In this document: one piece after another, positions 8,090-17,360 of the stretch
Layout of the letters: each line of letters opens with the position of its first letter
Numbering within the stretch: position 1 is the stretch's first letter
DNA from: Paraburkholderia sp. C35
Lineage (GTDB): Bacteria > Pseudomonadota > Gammaproteobacteria > Burkholderiales > Burkholderiaceae
Length of the DNA: 64,000 nucleotides
Direction of reading: 5' to 3'
Assembly: GCF_003121405.1 (NCBI RefSeq)
Contig: NZ_QBUY01000020.1
Span: forward strand, 27,602-91,601
Made by a program: the position numbers and the translations under genes
The notes under the pieces: generated by a model
What the model saw: the letters and a program-made list of their open reading frames with translations, nothing else
What the model was told of the DNA's origin: nothing
Database searches by the model: none

Positions 8090-9778
8090 ATGCGTCTGAA
8101 ACGGTTTCTCGCTGCAGTCTTGTCCGTCACGCTCGCCGTCCCGCCCGCGATCATCGCGCAGCCGTCGAACCTGTCGGAACTGCCGCTCGTCACCGGGCCG
8201 CTCGATACGTACGGGGCTTCGACCGTGCCGCCTGAGATCGCGCAAGGCGTATTCGGCATGTATGGCGGCGCGCAGTCGCGTTTCTCGGGCAACCCCGGCG
8301 GCAATGCCAGCTTGCGCGCACCGATGTCCACGCAACAATTGCCCGATCTCGGCGACGGCTCGGGCGGCAGTCTCACGCCACAAGCCGAACGCAAGCTCGG
8401 CGAGCGCGTGATGCGCGAAGTCCGCTGCGATCCCGACTATCTCGACGACTGGCTGGTGCGCGACTATCTGAACTCGATCGCCGGCAAGCTCGAAGCGGCC
8501 GCCAGCGCGCAGTTCATCGGTGGATATCGTCCGGACTTCGATCTGTTCGCTATGCGCGACCCGCAGATCAACGCGTTCTCCTTGCCGGGCGGCTTTATCG
8601 GCGTGAACACGGGGCTGATCGTCTCGACGCAGACGGAGTCCGAGCTTGCCTCGGTCATCGGCCACGAGATGGGCCACGTACTGCAACGGCACATCGCGCG
8701 GATGATCACGGCGGGCGAACACAGCGGCTACGCGGCGCTCGCCGGCATGCTGCTCGGCGTGCTGGCCGGCGTGCTCGCGCATAGCGGCGATCTGGGCAGC
8801 GCGATCGCGATCGGCGGGCAGGCGTATGCCGTCGACAACCAGTTGCGCTTTTCGCGCGCGGCGGAACATGAAGCGGACCGCGTCGGCTTTCAGTTGCTGG
8901 CGGCGGCGGGCTACGACCCGTACGGCATGGTGTCGTTTTTCGAGCGTCTCGATCGCGCGTCGATGAGCGACGCGGGCGCGCCCGCCTATGCACGCACGCA
9001 CCCGCTAACGGGCGAGCGGATCGCCGACATGGCCGATCGCGCACGCCGTTCGCCGTACCGGCAGCCGCGCCAGTCGTCGGAATATGCGTTCGTGCGCGCG
9101 CGGGCACGCGTACTTCAGGACCGCTCGCGCAGCGAATACGCGGACGAGATCTCCCGGATGCGCTCCGAAATCGAAGATCGCACTGCGCTGAACGTGGCGG
9201 GCGACTGGTACGGCATCGCGTTCGCGCAGATGCTGCTCGAACGCTACGACGACGCGGCGCAGTCATTGGCCAACGCACGCGCCGCGTTCGACGCCAGCGA
9301 GCGCGCCGAGGGCGATCCGACGCGCAGTTCACCGAGTCTCGACGTGCTCGCCGCCGACATCGCCCGGCGCTCGGGCAATAACGACGAAGCCGTCCGTCTG
9401 GCGGAAATCGCGCAAAAGCGCTGGCCGCAGTCGCACGCTGCCATCGAGATCCGCTTGCAGACGCTGCTGACGGCGCGCCGTTTCGGCGAAGCGCAGGAGC
9501 AGGCGCTGCGCGAGACGCGCGCCGATCCGCAGCAGCCCGTCTGGTGGCGCTATCTGGCGCAAGCGAGCGTCGGCACGGGCGACTCGCTGACGCAGCATCG
9601 CGCGCTGGCGGAAAAGTTTGCGCTGGAAGGCGCGTGGCCGTCGGCGATCCGGCAACTGAAAGAAGCGCGCGACATCAAATCGGTCGGCTATTACGACCTC
9701 GCGACCATCGACGCGCGCCTGCACGAGTTCGAGGCGCGCTATAAGGAAGAGCGCGAGGACGAGAAGAACAGTAGCTAG
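8090..9778 (+). CDS. bepA: BepA/YfgC-like M48 metalloprotease with TPR repeats
   Basis: A predicted periplasmic zinc metalloprotease and chaperone, resembling BepA, which acts in outer-membrane protein (LptD, BAM) assembly and quality control. The 562-residue protein has a signal peptide (about residues 1-24). The M48 active site HEMGH is at 192-196 and the third zinc ligand lies in EHEADRVG (Glu261). The conserved NAFSLPGGFIGVNTGLI precedes the catalytic helix. The C-terminal half (about 330-540) is helical and TPR-like. I use the ATG at 8090 because it directly precedes the signal peptide; the frame also opens at a TTG at 8081. It is transcribed alone and divergent from moaC. Confidence 0.9.
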   Translation: MRLKRFLAAVLSVTLAVPPAIIAQPSNLSELPLVTGPLDTYGASTVPPEIAQGVFGMYGGAQSRFSGNPGGNASLRAPMSTQQLPDLGDGSGGSLTPQAERKLGERVMREVRCDPDYLDDWLVRDYLNSIAGKLEAAASAQFIGGYRPDFDLFAMRDPQINAFSLPGGFIGVNTGLIVSTQTESELASVIGHEMGHVLQRHIARMITAGEHSGYAALAGMLLGVLAGVLAHSGDLGSAIAIGGQAYAVDNQLRFSRAAEHEADRVGFQLLAAAGYDPYGMVSFFERLDRASMSDAGAPAYARTHPLTGERIADMADRARRSPYRQPRQSSEYAFVRARARVLQDRSRSEYADEISRMRSEIEDRTALNVAGDWYGIAFAQMLLERYDDAAQSLANARAAFDASERAEGDPTRSSPSLDVLAADIARRSGNNDEAVRLAEIAQKRWPQSHAAIEIRLQTLLTARRFGEAQEQALRETRADPQQPVWWRYLAQASVGTGDSLTQHRALAEKFALEGAWPSAIRQLKEARDIKSVGYYDLATIDARLHEFEARYKEEREDEKNSS

Positions 9779-9787
9779 CGCTCTGGC

Positions 9788-10375
9788 TTAAGAGGAAGCG
9801 GCGACGCGCTCGGCGGGACTTGCGACGAATCCGAAGCGCTTCTGAACTTCGGCTTTGCTAACCGGTTCGAGCTTCAGAGTGACGCCGTCGCGCCAGCGGA
9901 ACTGACCACTTTGGCCGTCGCTGGCGAGATCCGCATGTTCGGAGAACAGATCGAGATCATGATCGTGCAGCACCGCAACGCGCGCGGGCGTTGAGCGGTT
10001 GCTGAAGAGAATGCCGCCTTCGTCGTCGAGCCAGACGGCGGCAGGATCGAACGGTTCGCCGCCCTGATCGGTCAGCGTCAGCTTGCCCGACGCGTCATCC
10101 ACACCCAGCCGCACCACAAACGGCGTGTAGCCCAGTTCGACGTACACGCGCTGCGGCCCGTTCTGAAAAAACCATTGGCCTTCGCCATCGGCTTCGTAGT
10201 TGCGGTTGATGAAGCCGAGCAGCGCGGTATGCCGGATCGGTTCTCCGGGCGCGCCTGCTGCCTGTGCTGCTTCGTCGCGCATGCGCCAGTTGCCGCGCCG
10301 GTCCAGCATCAGCCAGCCGGTGCAATGCGGTACGTTCGGCCATTTGGCGAGCGCCTGCTTGACGATGTCATCCAT
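9788..10375 (-). CDS. Conserved hypothetical protein
   Basis: A 195-residue cytoplasmic-looking protein that I do not recognise by function. It has no signal peptide or membrane segment. Recognisable blocks are HCTGWLMLDRRGNWRMRDE near residues 17-35, FINRNYEADGEGQWFFQNGP near 55-74, then WLDDEGGILFSN and LDLFSEHADL. The Asp/Gly/Trp-rich character suggests a compact beta-rich fold. The ATG at 10375 overlaps the last codons of the upstream YheT-type hydrolase by 8 bp, so the two are translationally coupled. Such proteins follow the hydrolase in related genomes by my recollection, which suggests a shared role; this is inference. Confidence 0.75.
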   Translation of the reverse strand: MDDIVKQALAKWPNVPHCTGWLMLDRRGNWRMRDEAAQAAGAPGEPIRHTALLGFINRNYEADGEGQWFFQNGPQRVYVELGYTPFVVRLGVDDASGKLTLTDQGGEPFDPAAVWLDDEGGILFSNRSTPARVAVLHDHDLDLFSEHADLASDGQSGQFRWRDGVTLKLEPVSKAEVQKRFGFVASPAERVAASS

Positions 10376-11465
10376 GTTGCGTGAACGGGTCGAGGTAGCC
10401 GAAGACCCGGCGCGAAAGCCAGTCGATCCGGCCGGGGAAGGGGCCCGTCATGAAGCCGACGTGTCCGCCATGCTCCGGTTGATCGAGTTCCACCATCGAT
10501 GATACCTCGCTGCGCGACGGCAGCACCGCGCCCGGCAGGAACGGGTCGTTACGCGCGTTGAGCACGAGCGTCGGCACGGCGATCTCGGGCAGCAGCGGGC
10601 GCGTGGTGGCGCGTGTCCAGTAGTCGTCGGCGTTACGGAAGCCGTGCAGCGGCGCGGTGACGACATTGTCGAATTCATGCATCGTGCGGCTGGCGAGCAC
10701 ATCGTTCATATCGAACAGGCCGGGATACTGCGCGAGCTTTTGCTGCGCCTTTAGCTTGAGCGTCTTCAGGAAGCTGCGCGTGTAGATCATCCCAAAACCC
10801 TGGGACAGCGCGCGTCCGCCCGCGTGCACGTCGAGCGGCGCGGAAATGGCGGCCGCTGCCGAGATGATCGAAGCGTCCTCGCGGCGCTCGCCGAGCCAGC
10901 GCAGCAGCACGTTGCCGCCCAGCGACACACCCGCTGCCACGATCGGCCCGTCATGCCGCTCACGCAGACGCCGCAGCACCCAGTCGACTTCATTGCTGTC
11001 GGCGAGATGATAAAAGCGCGGCAGCAGGTTCATCGGACCACTGCAGCTACGGAAATGCGGTACGACGCCGTGCCAGCCGCGCATCTGTGCGGCTGCCATC
11101 AACGTGCGCGCGTAGTGAGAGTCCGAGCTGCCTTCGAGTCCGTGAAACAGCACGAAGAGCGGTGCGTTTGAATCGGCGCCGGAGGCCGTGAGCGGATCGC
11201 GCACGAGCCAGTCGAGATCGATGAAATCGCCGTCCGGCGTGTTCCAGCGCTCGCGCCGATAAGCCACGGCGGGACGGCGGCCGAACAGCGCAGGGACGAT
11301 CGTTTGAATGTGGCTATTGGGCAGCCAGAGGGGAGCGCGGTAGATAACGTCGACGGGCGCTTCGACCGACGCGCCCACAGCAGCTTCAACTGCACCCCCG
11401 ACCGCAGCCGCCGCCGCATCGAGGGCCGGTCTGGAAGAAGCTTTATTGTCGTGGGTCGTGCTCAT
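10368..11465 (-). CDS. YheT family alpha/beta hydrolase
   Basis: A 365-residue alpha/beta-fold hydrolase of the YheT (COG0429-type) family, probably an esterase of unknown substrate. The nucleophile elbow GVSLGGNVLLRW places Ser181; the oxyanion-hole HGLEGSS is at 109-115. The acid NARNDPFLP and the C-terminal EHGGHVGF histidine complete the triad. Residues 10-40 are an Ala-rich, low-complexity lead-in before the conserved APLWLPNSHIQTI block, so a slightly later start is possible. It overlaps the following hypothetical gene by 8 bp. Confidence 0.88.
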   Translation of the reverse strand: MSTTHDNKASSRPALDAAAAAVGGAVEAAVGASVEAPVDVIYRAPLWLPNSHIQTIVPALFGRRPAVAYRRERWNTPDGDFIDLDWLVRDPLTASGADSNAPLFVLFHGLEGSSDSHYARTLMAAAQMRGWHGVVPHFRSCSGPMNLLPRFYHLADSNEVDWVLRRLRERHDGPIVAAGVSLGGNVLLRWLGERREDASIISAAAAISAPLDVHAGGRALSQGFGMIYTRSFLKTLKLKAQQKLAQYPGLFDMNDVLASRTMHEFDNVVTAPLHGFRNADDYWTRATTRPLLPEIAVPTLVLNARNDPFLPGAVLPSRSEVSSMVELDQPEHGGHVGFMTGPFPGRIDWLSRRVFGYLDPFTQHG

Positions 11466-11543
11466 GCCAACACCGGTATTCAGTCGAAGCCCCGAGCCAT
11501 TCTTTGCGCCGTGGCTTCCGTCAAGCTGGTCTCGCGAGGCGCT

Positions 11544-11990
11544 TCAGTGGAGCGCACCCTGACCATGTCTCATTTTGGCAGCAAACTGCGAGGCCGTTTC
11601 GTTCGGCATCGCACTCGCGTGGATATGTGCGATCTTCCATTCGCCGCGTTCGTGGACCATCACGTAGGTCGTGAAGACCATCGACGGAATGGCAGCCGGG
11701 TCGGCAGGGCGGTGTGCTTCGGCAATGGCGTAGACAACGGTGCCGAGACTGTCGTAAACGCGGATGTCGAGCGGCTCGATCGAAACGGGCTGAGCTTCGA
11801 GCTGGATGCTCAAACCGGCGCGGATCGCGTCGAGACCATGTAGATGCGAGCCATCTGCGCAGATACAGCTGACGAATTCCTCGTCGATCCACAGGCCCAT
11901 CAAACTGTCGATATTGACCTCCGCGACCGCCTGGTAATAAGCGTTCAACGTGTCCGCAGCGGCTTCGAAGATGTGGGCAAAACGTGGCAT
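11544..11990 (-). CDS. SnoaL/NTF2-like domain protein
   Basis: A 148-residue protein with the cone-like NTF2/SnoaL fold pattern: an N-terminal helix (AAADTLNAYYQAVAEVNIDS), the acidic WIDEEFVSCICADG segment, and a C-terminal sheet ending in TYVMVHERGEWKIAHIHASA. The last motif is typical of DUF4440/SnoaL-like proteins, which serve as small-ligand binding domains or isomerase-like enzymes. No substrate can be read from the sequence. It lies on the minus strand 78 bp upstream of the YheT hydrolase gene and could be co-transcribed with it. Confidence 0.75.
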   Translation of the reverse strand: MPRFAHIFEAAADTLNAYYQAVAEVNIDSLMGLWIDEEFVSCICADGSHLHGLDAIRAGLSIQLEAQPVSIEPLDIRVYDSLGTVVYAIAEAHRPADPAAIPSMVFTTYVMVHERGEWKIAHIHASAMPNETASQFAAKMRHGQGALH

Positions 11991-12157
11991 GGCTCGTCAG
12001 TCTCTTGCGCGCACGGGCGCGCGGTTGCGGGTCAGTGTTATGCAGCAGGCCATCCGCCAGCATGCCCGCGCCGCAAGACGCGAGCGTGACGCAGCAGATG
12101 GGCGCGGGACAGCGCCCCGCATGAAGCTCAACCGATGGCGCGAGCCGTCCGCAGCGG

Positions 12158-13183
12158 TCAGCGTTGCGCGAGCAACATACCGCGCAGATCGTCGAATACC
12201 TGTTCGGCGCTCAGTTGCCGCAGGCAGTTCAGATGGCCCAGCGGACATTCGCGCTGAAAGCACGGACTGCACTCGAGTTGCAGCCATTGTACCTTTGCGA
12301 GGTCCGACAAGGGCGGTGTGTGGCGCGGATCGGTCGATCCGTACACGGCGACCAGCGGCCGGCGCAGCGCGGCTGCGACGTGCATCAGGCCGGAATCGTT
12401 GGTGACCACGGCGCTGGCCCGCGAGATCAGCGCGCAGGCTTCGCCCAACGCCGTCTGGCCGCACAGGTTGCGCACGTTCGGCGCGCGGTCGGCGATGGCC
12501 TGGGCGATGGGCGCGTCTTTCGGCGAGCCGAGCGCGATGATCTTCGTGTACGGGAACGACTGGCCGACCATTTGCGCGAGCGCCGCGAAGTGCTCGGGCG
12601 GCCAGCGCTTGGCCGGGCCGTACTCGGCGCCGGGGCAGAACACCAGCAGCGGCACGCGCGTGTCCAGATTGAAGCGTGCCGATACGCGTGACGCCTCGTT
12701 CAGGTCGGCATCGAGCCGGGGCACGGGAAGATCGTCGGGCAGCTTGGCGCCGGGCGCGTAGGCGAGCGCGGCGTAATGGCCGACCATCGGCGGACGCTCG
12801 TCCTTGCGCGGATTCGCGTGCCGTACGTTCAACAGACCGTAGCGGCTCTCGCCCGTATAGCCGATGCGCAGCGGAATACCCGCCATCCACGGAATCAGCG
12901 CCGACTTCAGCGAATTGGGCAGCACGTACGCGGCGTCGTAACCGACGTCGCGCAGGTCGCTCGACAATTGCCAGCGGCGCAGCATCTGCAGCTTGCCGTG
13001 CGCGAGGTCAGTGGCGTAGACATCGCGGATTTCAGGCATGCGTTCGAGCACGGGCGCGACCCAACTGGGCGCGACGGCATCGATCGCGATGCGCGGATGC
13101 AATTTCACGAGGCGCGCAAACAGAGGCTGCGCCATCAATGCGTCACCGATCCAGTTCGGTGCGATAACCAACGCGCGACGCAT
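12158..13183 (-). CDS. waaF: LPS heptosyltransferase II
   Basis: WaaF adds the second L-glycero-D-manno-heptose to the LPS inner core on the cytoplasmic face of the inner membrane. The 341-residue GT9-family protein starts MRRALVIAPNWIGDALMAQP, the canonical WaaF opening. It has the LVFCPGAEYGPAKRWPPEHF donor-domain motif and the SAVVTNDSGLMHVAAALRRP block close to the C-terminus. The cysteine-rich end (LECSPCFQRECPLGHLNCLR) is also typical. It follows the zinc-finger gene and ilvE on the same strand. Confidence 0.95.
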   Translation of the reverse strand: MRRALVIAPNWIGDALMAQPLFARLVKLHPRIAIDAVAPSWVAPVLERMPEIRDVYATDLAHGKLQMLRRWQLSSDLRDVGYDAAYVLPNSLKSALIPWMAGIPLRIGYTGESRYGLLNVRHANPRKDERPPMVGHYAALAYAPGAKLPDDLPVPRLDADLNEASRVSARFNLDTRVPLLVFCPGAEYGPAKRWPPEHFAALAQMVGQSFPYTKIIALGSPKDAPIAQAIADRAPNVRNLCGQTALGEACALISRASAVVTNDSGLMHVAAALRRPLVAVYGSTDPRHTPPLSDLAKVQWLQLECSPCFQRECPLGHLNCLRQLSAEQVFDDLRGMLLAQR

Positions 13184-13370
13184 CAGGGTGAGTTTCCGAT
13201 GTCGAAAATAAGACGCCGCGCGCTCGAGGCGCGCGGTGCCGGGTTGTCAGGAACAGGGGCTGCAGCTCAGGCTATATCGGCACGCGCGGCGGGAAGTTCA
13301 GCTTCCCGTTCGCCCGTCTGGGCGACACGCGGCACCGCAGCCCGTACGGCAGACAAAGCGATGCGGTGGC

Positions 13371-13565
13371 TCAGTGACCCTTGACCACTTCGCCGTCGCG
13401 CAGCTTGTAGCGCGTGCTGCAGTACGGGCAGCGCGCTTCGCCGTGCGTCACGTCGATAAAGACGCGCGGATGGTTGCTCCAGCGCGGCATCGACGGGTTC
13501 GGGCAATACGCCGGCAGGTCTTTCGCCGACAGCTCGACCAGCGGCATTTCCTTGATTTCGCTCAT
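13371..13565 (-). CDS. CHCC-type zinc-finger protein
   Basis: A 64-residue protein of the zf-CHCC family, related to the small zinc-binding NADH dehydrogenase accessory subunit of mitochondria. The putative ligands appear in LPAYCPNPSMPRWSNHPRVF and ARCPYCSTRYKL (Cys, His, Cys, Cys). Its bacterial function is not established. It sits 69 bp after ilvE and 187 bp before waaF on the same strand, an arrangement common in beta-proteobacteria. Confidence 0.88.
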   Translation of the reverse strand: MSEIKEMPLVELSAKDLPAYCPNPSMPRWSNHPRVFIDVTHGEARCPYCSTRYKLRDGEVVKGH

Positions 13566-13634
13566 AGGGACTTTCTCGTTGTGTACAGAAAGCGGGCGCG
13601 TCCGGCTGATTGCCAGCGACGCGCCCGTTCAGAT

Positions 13635-14558
13635 TCAGACCTTGGTCAGCCAGTGCGCGTACTTCGCGCTCTTGCCGTTGACGATGTCGAAGAAGCCCGA
13701 TTGCAGCTTCTCCGTGATCGGGCCGCGCGTGCCCGAGCCGATGGTGCGGTTGTCGAGTTCGCGGATGGGCGTGACTTCAGCGGCCGTGCCGGTGAAGAAC
13801 GCTTCGTCGCACGTATAGACTTCGTCGCGCGTGATGCGCTTTTCGATCACTTCGATGCCCGCGTCCTTCGCCAGCGTGATCACCGTATCGCGCGTGATGC
13901 CGTCAAGGCACGACGACAGGTCAGGCGTGTACAGCTTGCCGTTGTTCACGAGGAAGAAGTTTTCGCCCGAGCCTTCCGACACGTAGCCGTCGACGTCGAG
14001 CAGCAGCGCTTCGTCGTAACCGTCGGCGGTGGCTTCCTGGTTCGCGAGGATCGAGTTCACGTACCAGCCCGACGCCTTGGCGCGGACCATCGACACGTTC
14101 ACGTGATGGCGCGTGAACGACGACGTCTTCACGCGGATACCCTTCTTGATGCCGTCTTCGCCGAGATACGCGCCCCACGGCCATGCAGCGATAGCCACAT
14201 GGATGGTGTTGCCCTTGGCCGACACGCCCAGCTTTTCCGAACCGACCCAGATGATCGGGCGCAGGTAGCACGACTCCAGCTTGTTCTCGCGCACGACTTC
14301 GCGCTGCGCGGCGGCGAGCGTTTCGTGGTCGAACGGAACATCCATCTGGAAGATCTTGGCCGAGTTCAAGAGGCGCTTGGTGTGTTCCTGAAGACGGAAA
14401 ATCGACGTGCCGCCGTCAGCCGTCTTGTAGGCGCGCACGCCTTCGAAGACGCCCATGCCGTAGTGCAGCGTATGGGTGAGGACGTGGATCCTGGCGTCAC
14501 GCCAATCGATGAGCTTGCCATCCATCCAGATCTTGCCGTCGCGGTCGGCCATTGACAT
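13635..14558 (-). CDS. ilvE: Branched-chain amino acid aminotransferase
   Basis: PLP-dependent class IV aminotransferase that performs the last step of valine, leucine and isoleucine synthesis. The 307-residue protein starts MSMADRDGKIWMDGKLIDWR. The pyridoxal phosphate lysine is Lys161 in VRAKASGWYVNS, and the family signature DGYVSEGSGENFFLV follows. The ATG at 14558 is preceded by GGAGAAATCGT, a good ribosome binding site; the open frame upstream to 14696 is the leader. It is divergent from azlCD, a predicted branched-chain amino acid exporter. Confidence 0.96.
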   Translation of the reverse strand: MSMADRDGKIWMDGKLIDWRDARIHVLTHTLHYGMGVFEGVRAYKTADGGTSIFRLQEHTKRLLNSAKIFQMDVPFDHETLAAAQREVVRENKLESCYLRPIIWVGSEKLGVSAKGNTIHVAIAAWPWGAYLGEDGIKKGIRVKTSSFTRHHVNVSMVRAKASGWYVNSILANQEATADGYDEALLLDVDGYVSEGSGENFFLVNNGKLYTPDLSSCLDGITRDTVITLAKDAGIEVIEKRITRDEVYTCDEAFFTGTAAEVTPIRELDNRTIGSGTRGPITEKLQSGFFDIVNGKSAKYAHWLTKV

Positions 14559-14762
14559 ACGATTTCTCCAGGCAGTGCGGGTTCGCGGGTTTCGATTCTG
14601 ACGTCTCGCCGTGACATCGCGTTGCGACGTTCGGACTTGGCGCCGTGTTCGGGTATTCGGAGCGTGGCGCGACCACGACAGATGCGCGCGGGCCACGCGG
14701 CGAAAAGCGTTATTTTAGCGTCATTTGCACAATCGACGGGCATTCGCGGGCACCCCGGACGC

Positions 14763-14768
14763 TATAAT
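14763..14768 (+). promoter_or_regulatory. -10 element upstream of azlC
   Basis: A perfect TATAAT lies 105 bp upstream of the chosen azlC start in the 314-bp ilvE/azlC divergent region. No good -35 hexamer is found 16-18 bp upstream, so activation by a regulator is possible. The rest of that region shows only a weak TAAAAT on the opposite strand. Confidence 0.4.
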
Positions 14769-14872
14769 CCGGCGGTCGCTGAAAACTAACCGGATGCGCC
14801 AGCGGCTGCTTCACGATCTGGCGCTGACCTCCTGCCATCGTGGCGTCCGTCGCGCCGCGCTGCATTCGCCTC

Positions 14873-15619
14873 ATGCTCGCTCGCTTGTCCGATCTCGACC
14901 GCCGCGCCTTTCGTGATGGCGCGCGCGCGTACTCGCCAACCCTGATGGCGATCTTCTCCTGGGGCCTCGTGACGGGCATCGCGATGAGCAAATCGGTGAT
15001 GACCGTGCCGCAATCGCTCGCGATGTCGCTGCTGGTCTACGCCGGTTCGTCGCAACTGGCCGTGCTGCCGCTGATGCTCGCCAAGCTGCCCGTCTGGACC
15101 ATTCTGCTCACGGCCGCGATGGTCAACACGCGCTTCGTGATCTTCAGCGTCGGGCTCGCACCGCACTTTTCCTATCTGCCGTTGCACCGGCGCCTGCTGG
15201 TCGGCTATTTCAACGGCGACGTCATCTATCTGCTGTTCCAGAAGAAAGGCTTCCAGCCCGGCTACGTGCCCGGCAAGGAAGCGTATTTCTGGGGCATGGC
15301 TGTCTCCAGCTGGCTGTCGTGGCAGGTCTCGTCGATCATCGGCATCCTGCTCGCCAGCCTGTTTCCCGATAACTGGGGCTTGTCGCTTGCCGGCACGCTC
15401 GCGCTGATCCCGGTAATGGTGTCGGCGATTTCGTCGCGCTCCACCTTGGCGGCTGTCAGCGTCGCGGGCGTCGTTTCTCTTATTGCGTTCGATCTGCCGT
15501 ACCGGCTGGCGCTGCCGCTCGCCGTCATCACGGCCATTGTCGCCGGCACCGCCGCCGACGCGATGGTCGAGCGGGCCGACCTGCGACGCATCCGCAACCG
15601 CACGGAGAACCCGCGATGA
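14873..15619 (+). CDS. azlC: AzlC family branched-chain amino acid exporter, large subunit
   Basis: A 248-residue inner-membrane protein of the AzlC (LIV-E) family, which exports branched-chain amino acids or their analogues together with AzlD. About six hydrophobic segments are visible, with the family hallmarks SLLVYAGSSQLAVLPLM and AAMVNTRFVIFSVGLAPHF. I chose the ATG at 14873; a GTG at 14840 in the same frame would add 11 residues, and neither has a clear ribosome binding site. Its last codons overlap azlD by 4 bp. It diverges from ilvE, which fits a branched-chain amino acid theme. Confidence 0.88.
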   Translation: MLARLSDLDRRAFRDGARAYSPTLMAIFSWGLVTGIAMSKSVMTVPQSLAMSLLVYAGSSQLAVLPLMLAKLPVWTILLTAAMVNTRFVIFSVGLAPHFSYLPLHRRLLVGYFNGDVIYLLFQKKGFQPGYVPGKEAYFWGMAVSSWLSWQVSSIIGILLASLFPDNWGLSLAGTLALIPVMVSAISSRSTLAAVSVAGVVSLIAFDLPYRLALPLAVITAIVAGTAADAMVERADLRRIRNRTENPR

Positions 15620-15939
15620 CTACGCTGCAGATCTGGCTTGCGATCATCGGCATGACGTTTGTCACAGCGCTGACACGCGCACTGTTTCTGATCGGGGGTG
15701 AGCGCTCGGTGCTGCCGGAGCGCGCGCAACGGATGCTGCGCTATGCGCCCGCTGCGGCGCTCGCGGCTGTCGTCGTGCCGGACGTGCTGATGACGGACAG
15801 CGGTGTGTCGGTCGCGCTGTCGAATCACGAGCTGTACGGCACGCTTGCGGGCGTCGCGTGGTTTCTGTGGCGGCGCACGATGCTCGGCACGATCGTCGTC
15901 GGGATGCTGGTGTTCACCGCGCTGAGGCTGATTTTCTGA
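15616..15939 (+). CDS. azlD: AzlD family exporter, small subunit
   Basis: A 107-residue membrane protein with about four hydrophobic segments, partner of AzlC. The motif LPERAQRMLRYAPAAALAAVVVPDVL is typical of AzlD (here positions about 35-60). The ATGA overlap with azlC at 15616-15619 indicates translational coupling and a two-subunit exporter. Confidence 0.87.
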   Translation: MTTLQIWLAIIGMTFVTALTRALFLIGGERSVLPERAQRMLRYAPAAALAAVVVPDVLMTDSGVSVALSNHELYGTLAGVAWFLWRRTMLGTIVVGMLVFTALRLIF

Positions 15940-16166
15940 GGGTCTTGTCAGGGTGCAGGCGAACGCGCGTGCGTATGTTGCGCTGCAATATCGCGCAACG
16001 CCCGCTGTGACCGGCAAATACTGGGATTCGCTCGGACAGGCTTAGATCGGGGTGACGATCGGTTAAAATAGTCGTCTCCCGGAATTTGCGCGAAGCCGCC
16101 GGCACCGTTCGTGAGAGGCCGTTCGCGCAGCGTCCGCACCGCCTTCCAATCAACCGCATATCAATC

Positions 16167-17360
16167 ATGAAACAGGTATTGCGTCTCTCCGATCTGATCG
16201 CCGAAGGCAAGCTATCCGGCAAACGCGTGTTCATCCGCGCCGACCTGAACGTGCCGCAGGACGACGCCGGCAACATCACCGAAGACACCCGCATCCGTGC
16301 CTCCGTGCCCGCCATCAAGTCCGCGCTGGACGCGGGCGCGGCCGTCATGGTCACGTCGCACCTGGGTCGCCCGACGGAAGGCGACTTCAAGCCCGAAGAC
16401 TCGCTCGCGCCCGTCGCGAAGCGTCTGGCCGAACTGCTCGGCCGCGATGTGCCGCTGGTGCAGAACTGGGTTGAAAACGGCGTGAACGTCGCGCCGGGCC
16501 AGGTCGTGCTGCTCGAAAACTGCCGCGTGAACAAGGGCGAAAAGAAGGATTCCGACGAGCTCGCGCAGAAAATGGCGAAGCTCTGCGACGTCTACGTGAA
16601 CGACGCGTTCGGCACCGCGCACCGCGCGGAAGCCACCACGCACGGCATCGCGAAGTACGCGCCGGTCGCGTGCGCGGGCCCGCTGCTCGCGGCTGAACTG
16701 GAAGCGCTCGGCAAGGCGCTCGGCGCACCGAAGCGCCCGCTGGTGGCGATCGTCGCGGGTTCGAAGGTGTCGACCAAGCTGACCATTCTCAAGTCGCTGG
16801 CCGACAAGGTCGATCAGCTGATCGTCGGTGGCGGCATTGCGAATACGTTCATGCTGGCTGCGGGCCTGAAGATCGGCAAGTCGCTGGCCGAAGCGGATCT
16901 CGTCGAAGAAGCGAAGGCGATCATCGAATCGGCGAAGGCGCGCGGTGCATCGGTGCCGATTCCGTCGGATGTCGTGACGGCCAAGGCGTTCTCGCCGACG
17001 GCAGAAGCCACCGTCAAGAAAGTCGCGGACGTCGAAGACGACGACATGATCCTCGATATCGGCCCGGATACGGCCAAGGCCCTGGCCGGCCAGCTGGAAA
17101 AGGCCGGCACGGTGGTCTGGAACGGCCCGGTCGGCGTGTTCGAATTCGACCAGTTCGGAAACGGCACGAAGACGCTCGCTGAAGCGATCGCCAAGTCGTC
17201 GGCGTACTCGATTGCAGGCGGCGGCGACACGCTTGCGGCCATCGCCAAGTACGGCATCCACGACAAGGTGAGCTATATCTCGACGGGCGGCGGGGCATTC
17301 CTCGAGTTCCTCGAAGGGAAGAAGCTCCCGGCAGTCGCAGTGCTGGAATCGCGGGCCTGA
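16167..17360 (+). CDS. pgk: Phosphoglycerate kinase
   Basis: Cytoplasmic glycolytic and gluconeogenic enzyme that interconverts 1,3-bisphosphoglycerate plus ADP and 3-phosphoglycerate plus ATP. The 397-residue length is normal. The motifs [13 protein letters not shown] near the N-terminus, [25 protein letters not shown] and the C-terminal [16 protein letters not shown] and [16 protein letters not shown] are all intact. The ATG at 16167 matches the family start; the longer frame from 16086 is leader. It is followed 2 bp later by the open frame leading into pyk. Confidence 0.98.
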   Translation: MKQVLRLSDLIAEGKLSGKRVFIRADLNVPQDDAGNITEDTRIRASVPAIKSALDAGAAVMVTSHLGRPTEGDFKPEDSLAPVAKRLAELLGRDVPLVQNWVENGVNVAPGQVVLLENCRVNKGEKKDSDELAQKMAKLCDVYVNDAFGTAHRAEATTHGIAKYAPVACAGPLLAAELEALGKALGAPKRPLVAIVAGSKVSTKLTILKSLADKVDQLIVGGGIANTFMLAAGLKIGKSLAEADLVEEAKAIIESAKARGASVPIPSDVVTAKAFSPTAEATVKKVADVEDDDMILDIGPDTAKALAGQLEKAGTVVWNGPVGVFEFDQFGNGTKTLAEAIAKSSAYSIAGGGDTLAAIAKYGIHDKVSYISTGGGAFLEFLEGKKLPAVAVLESRA

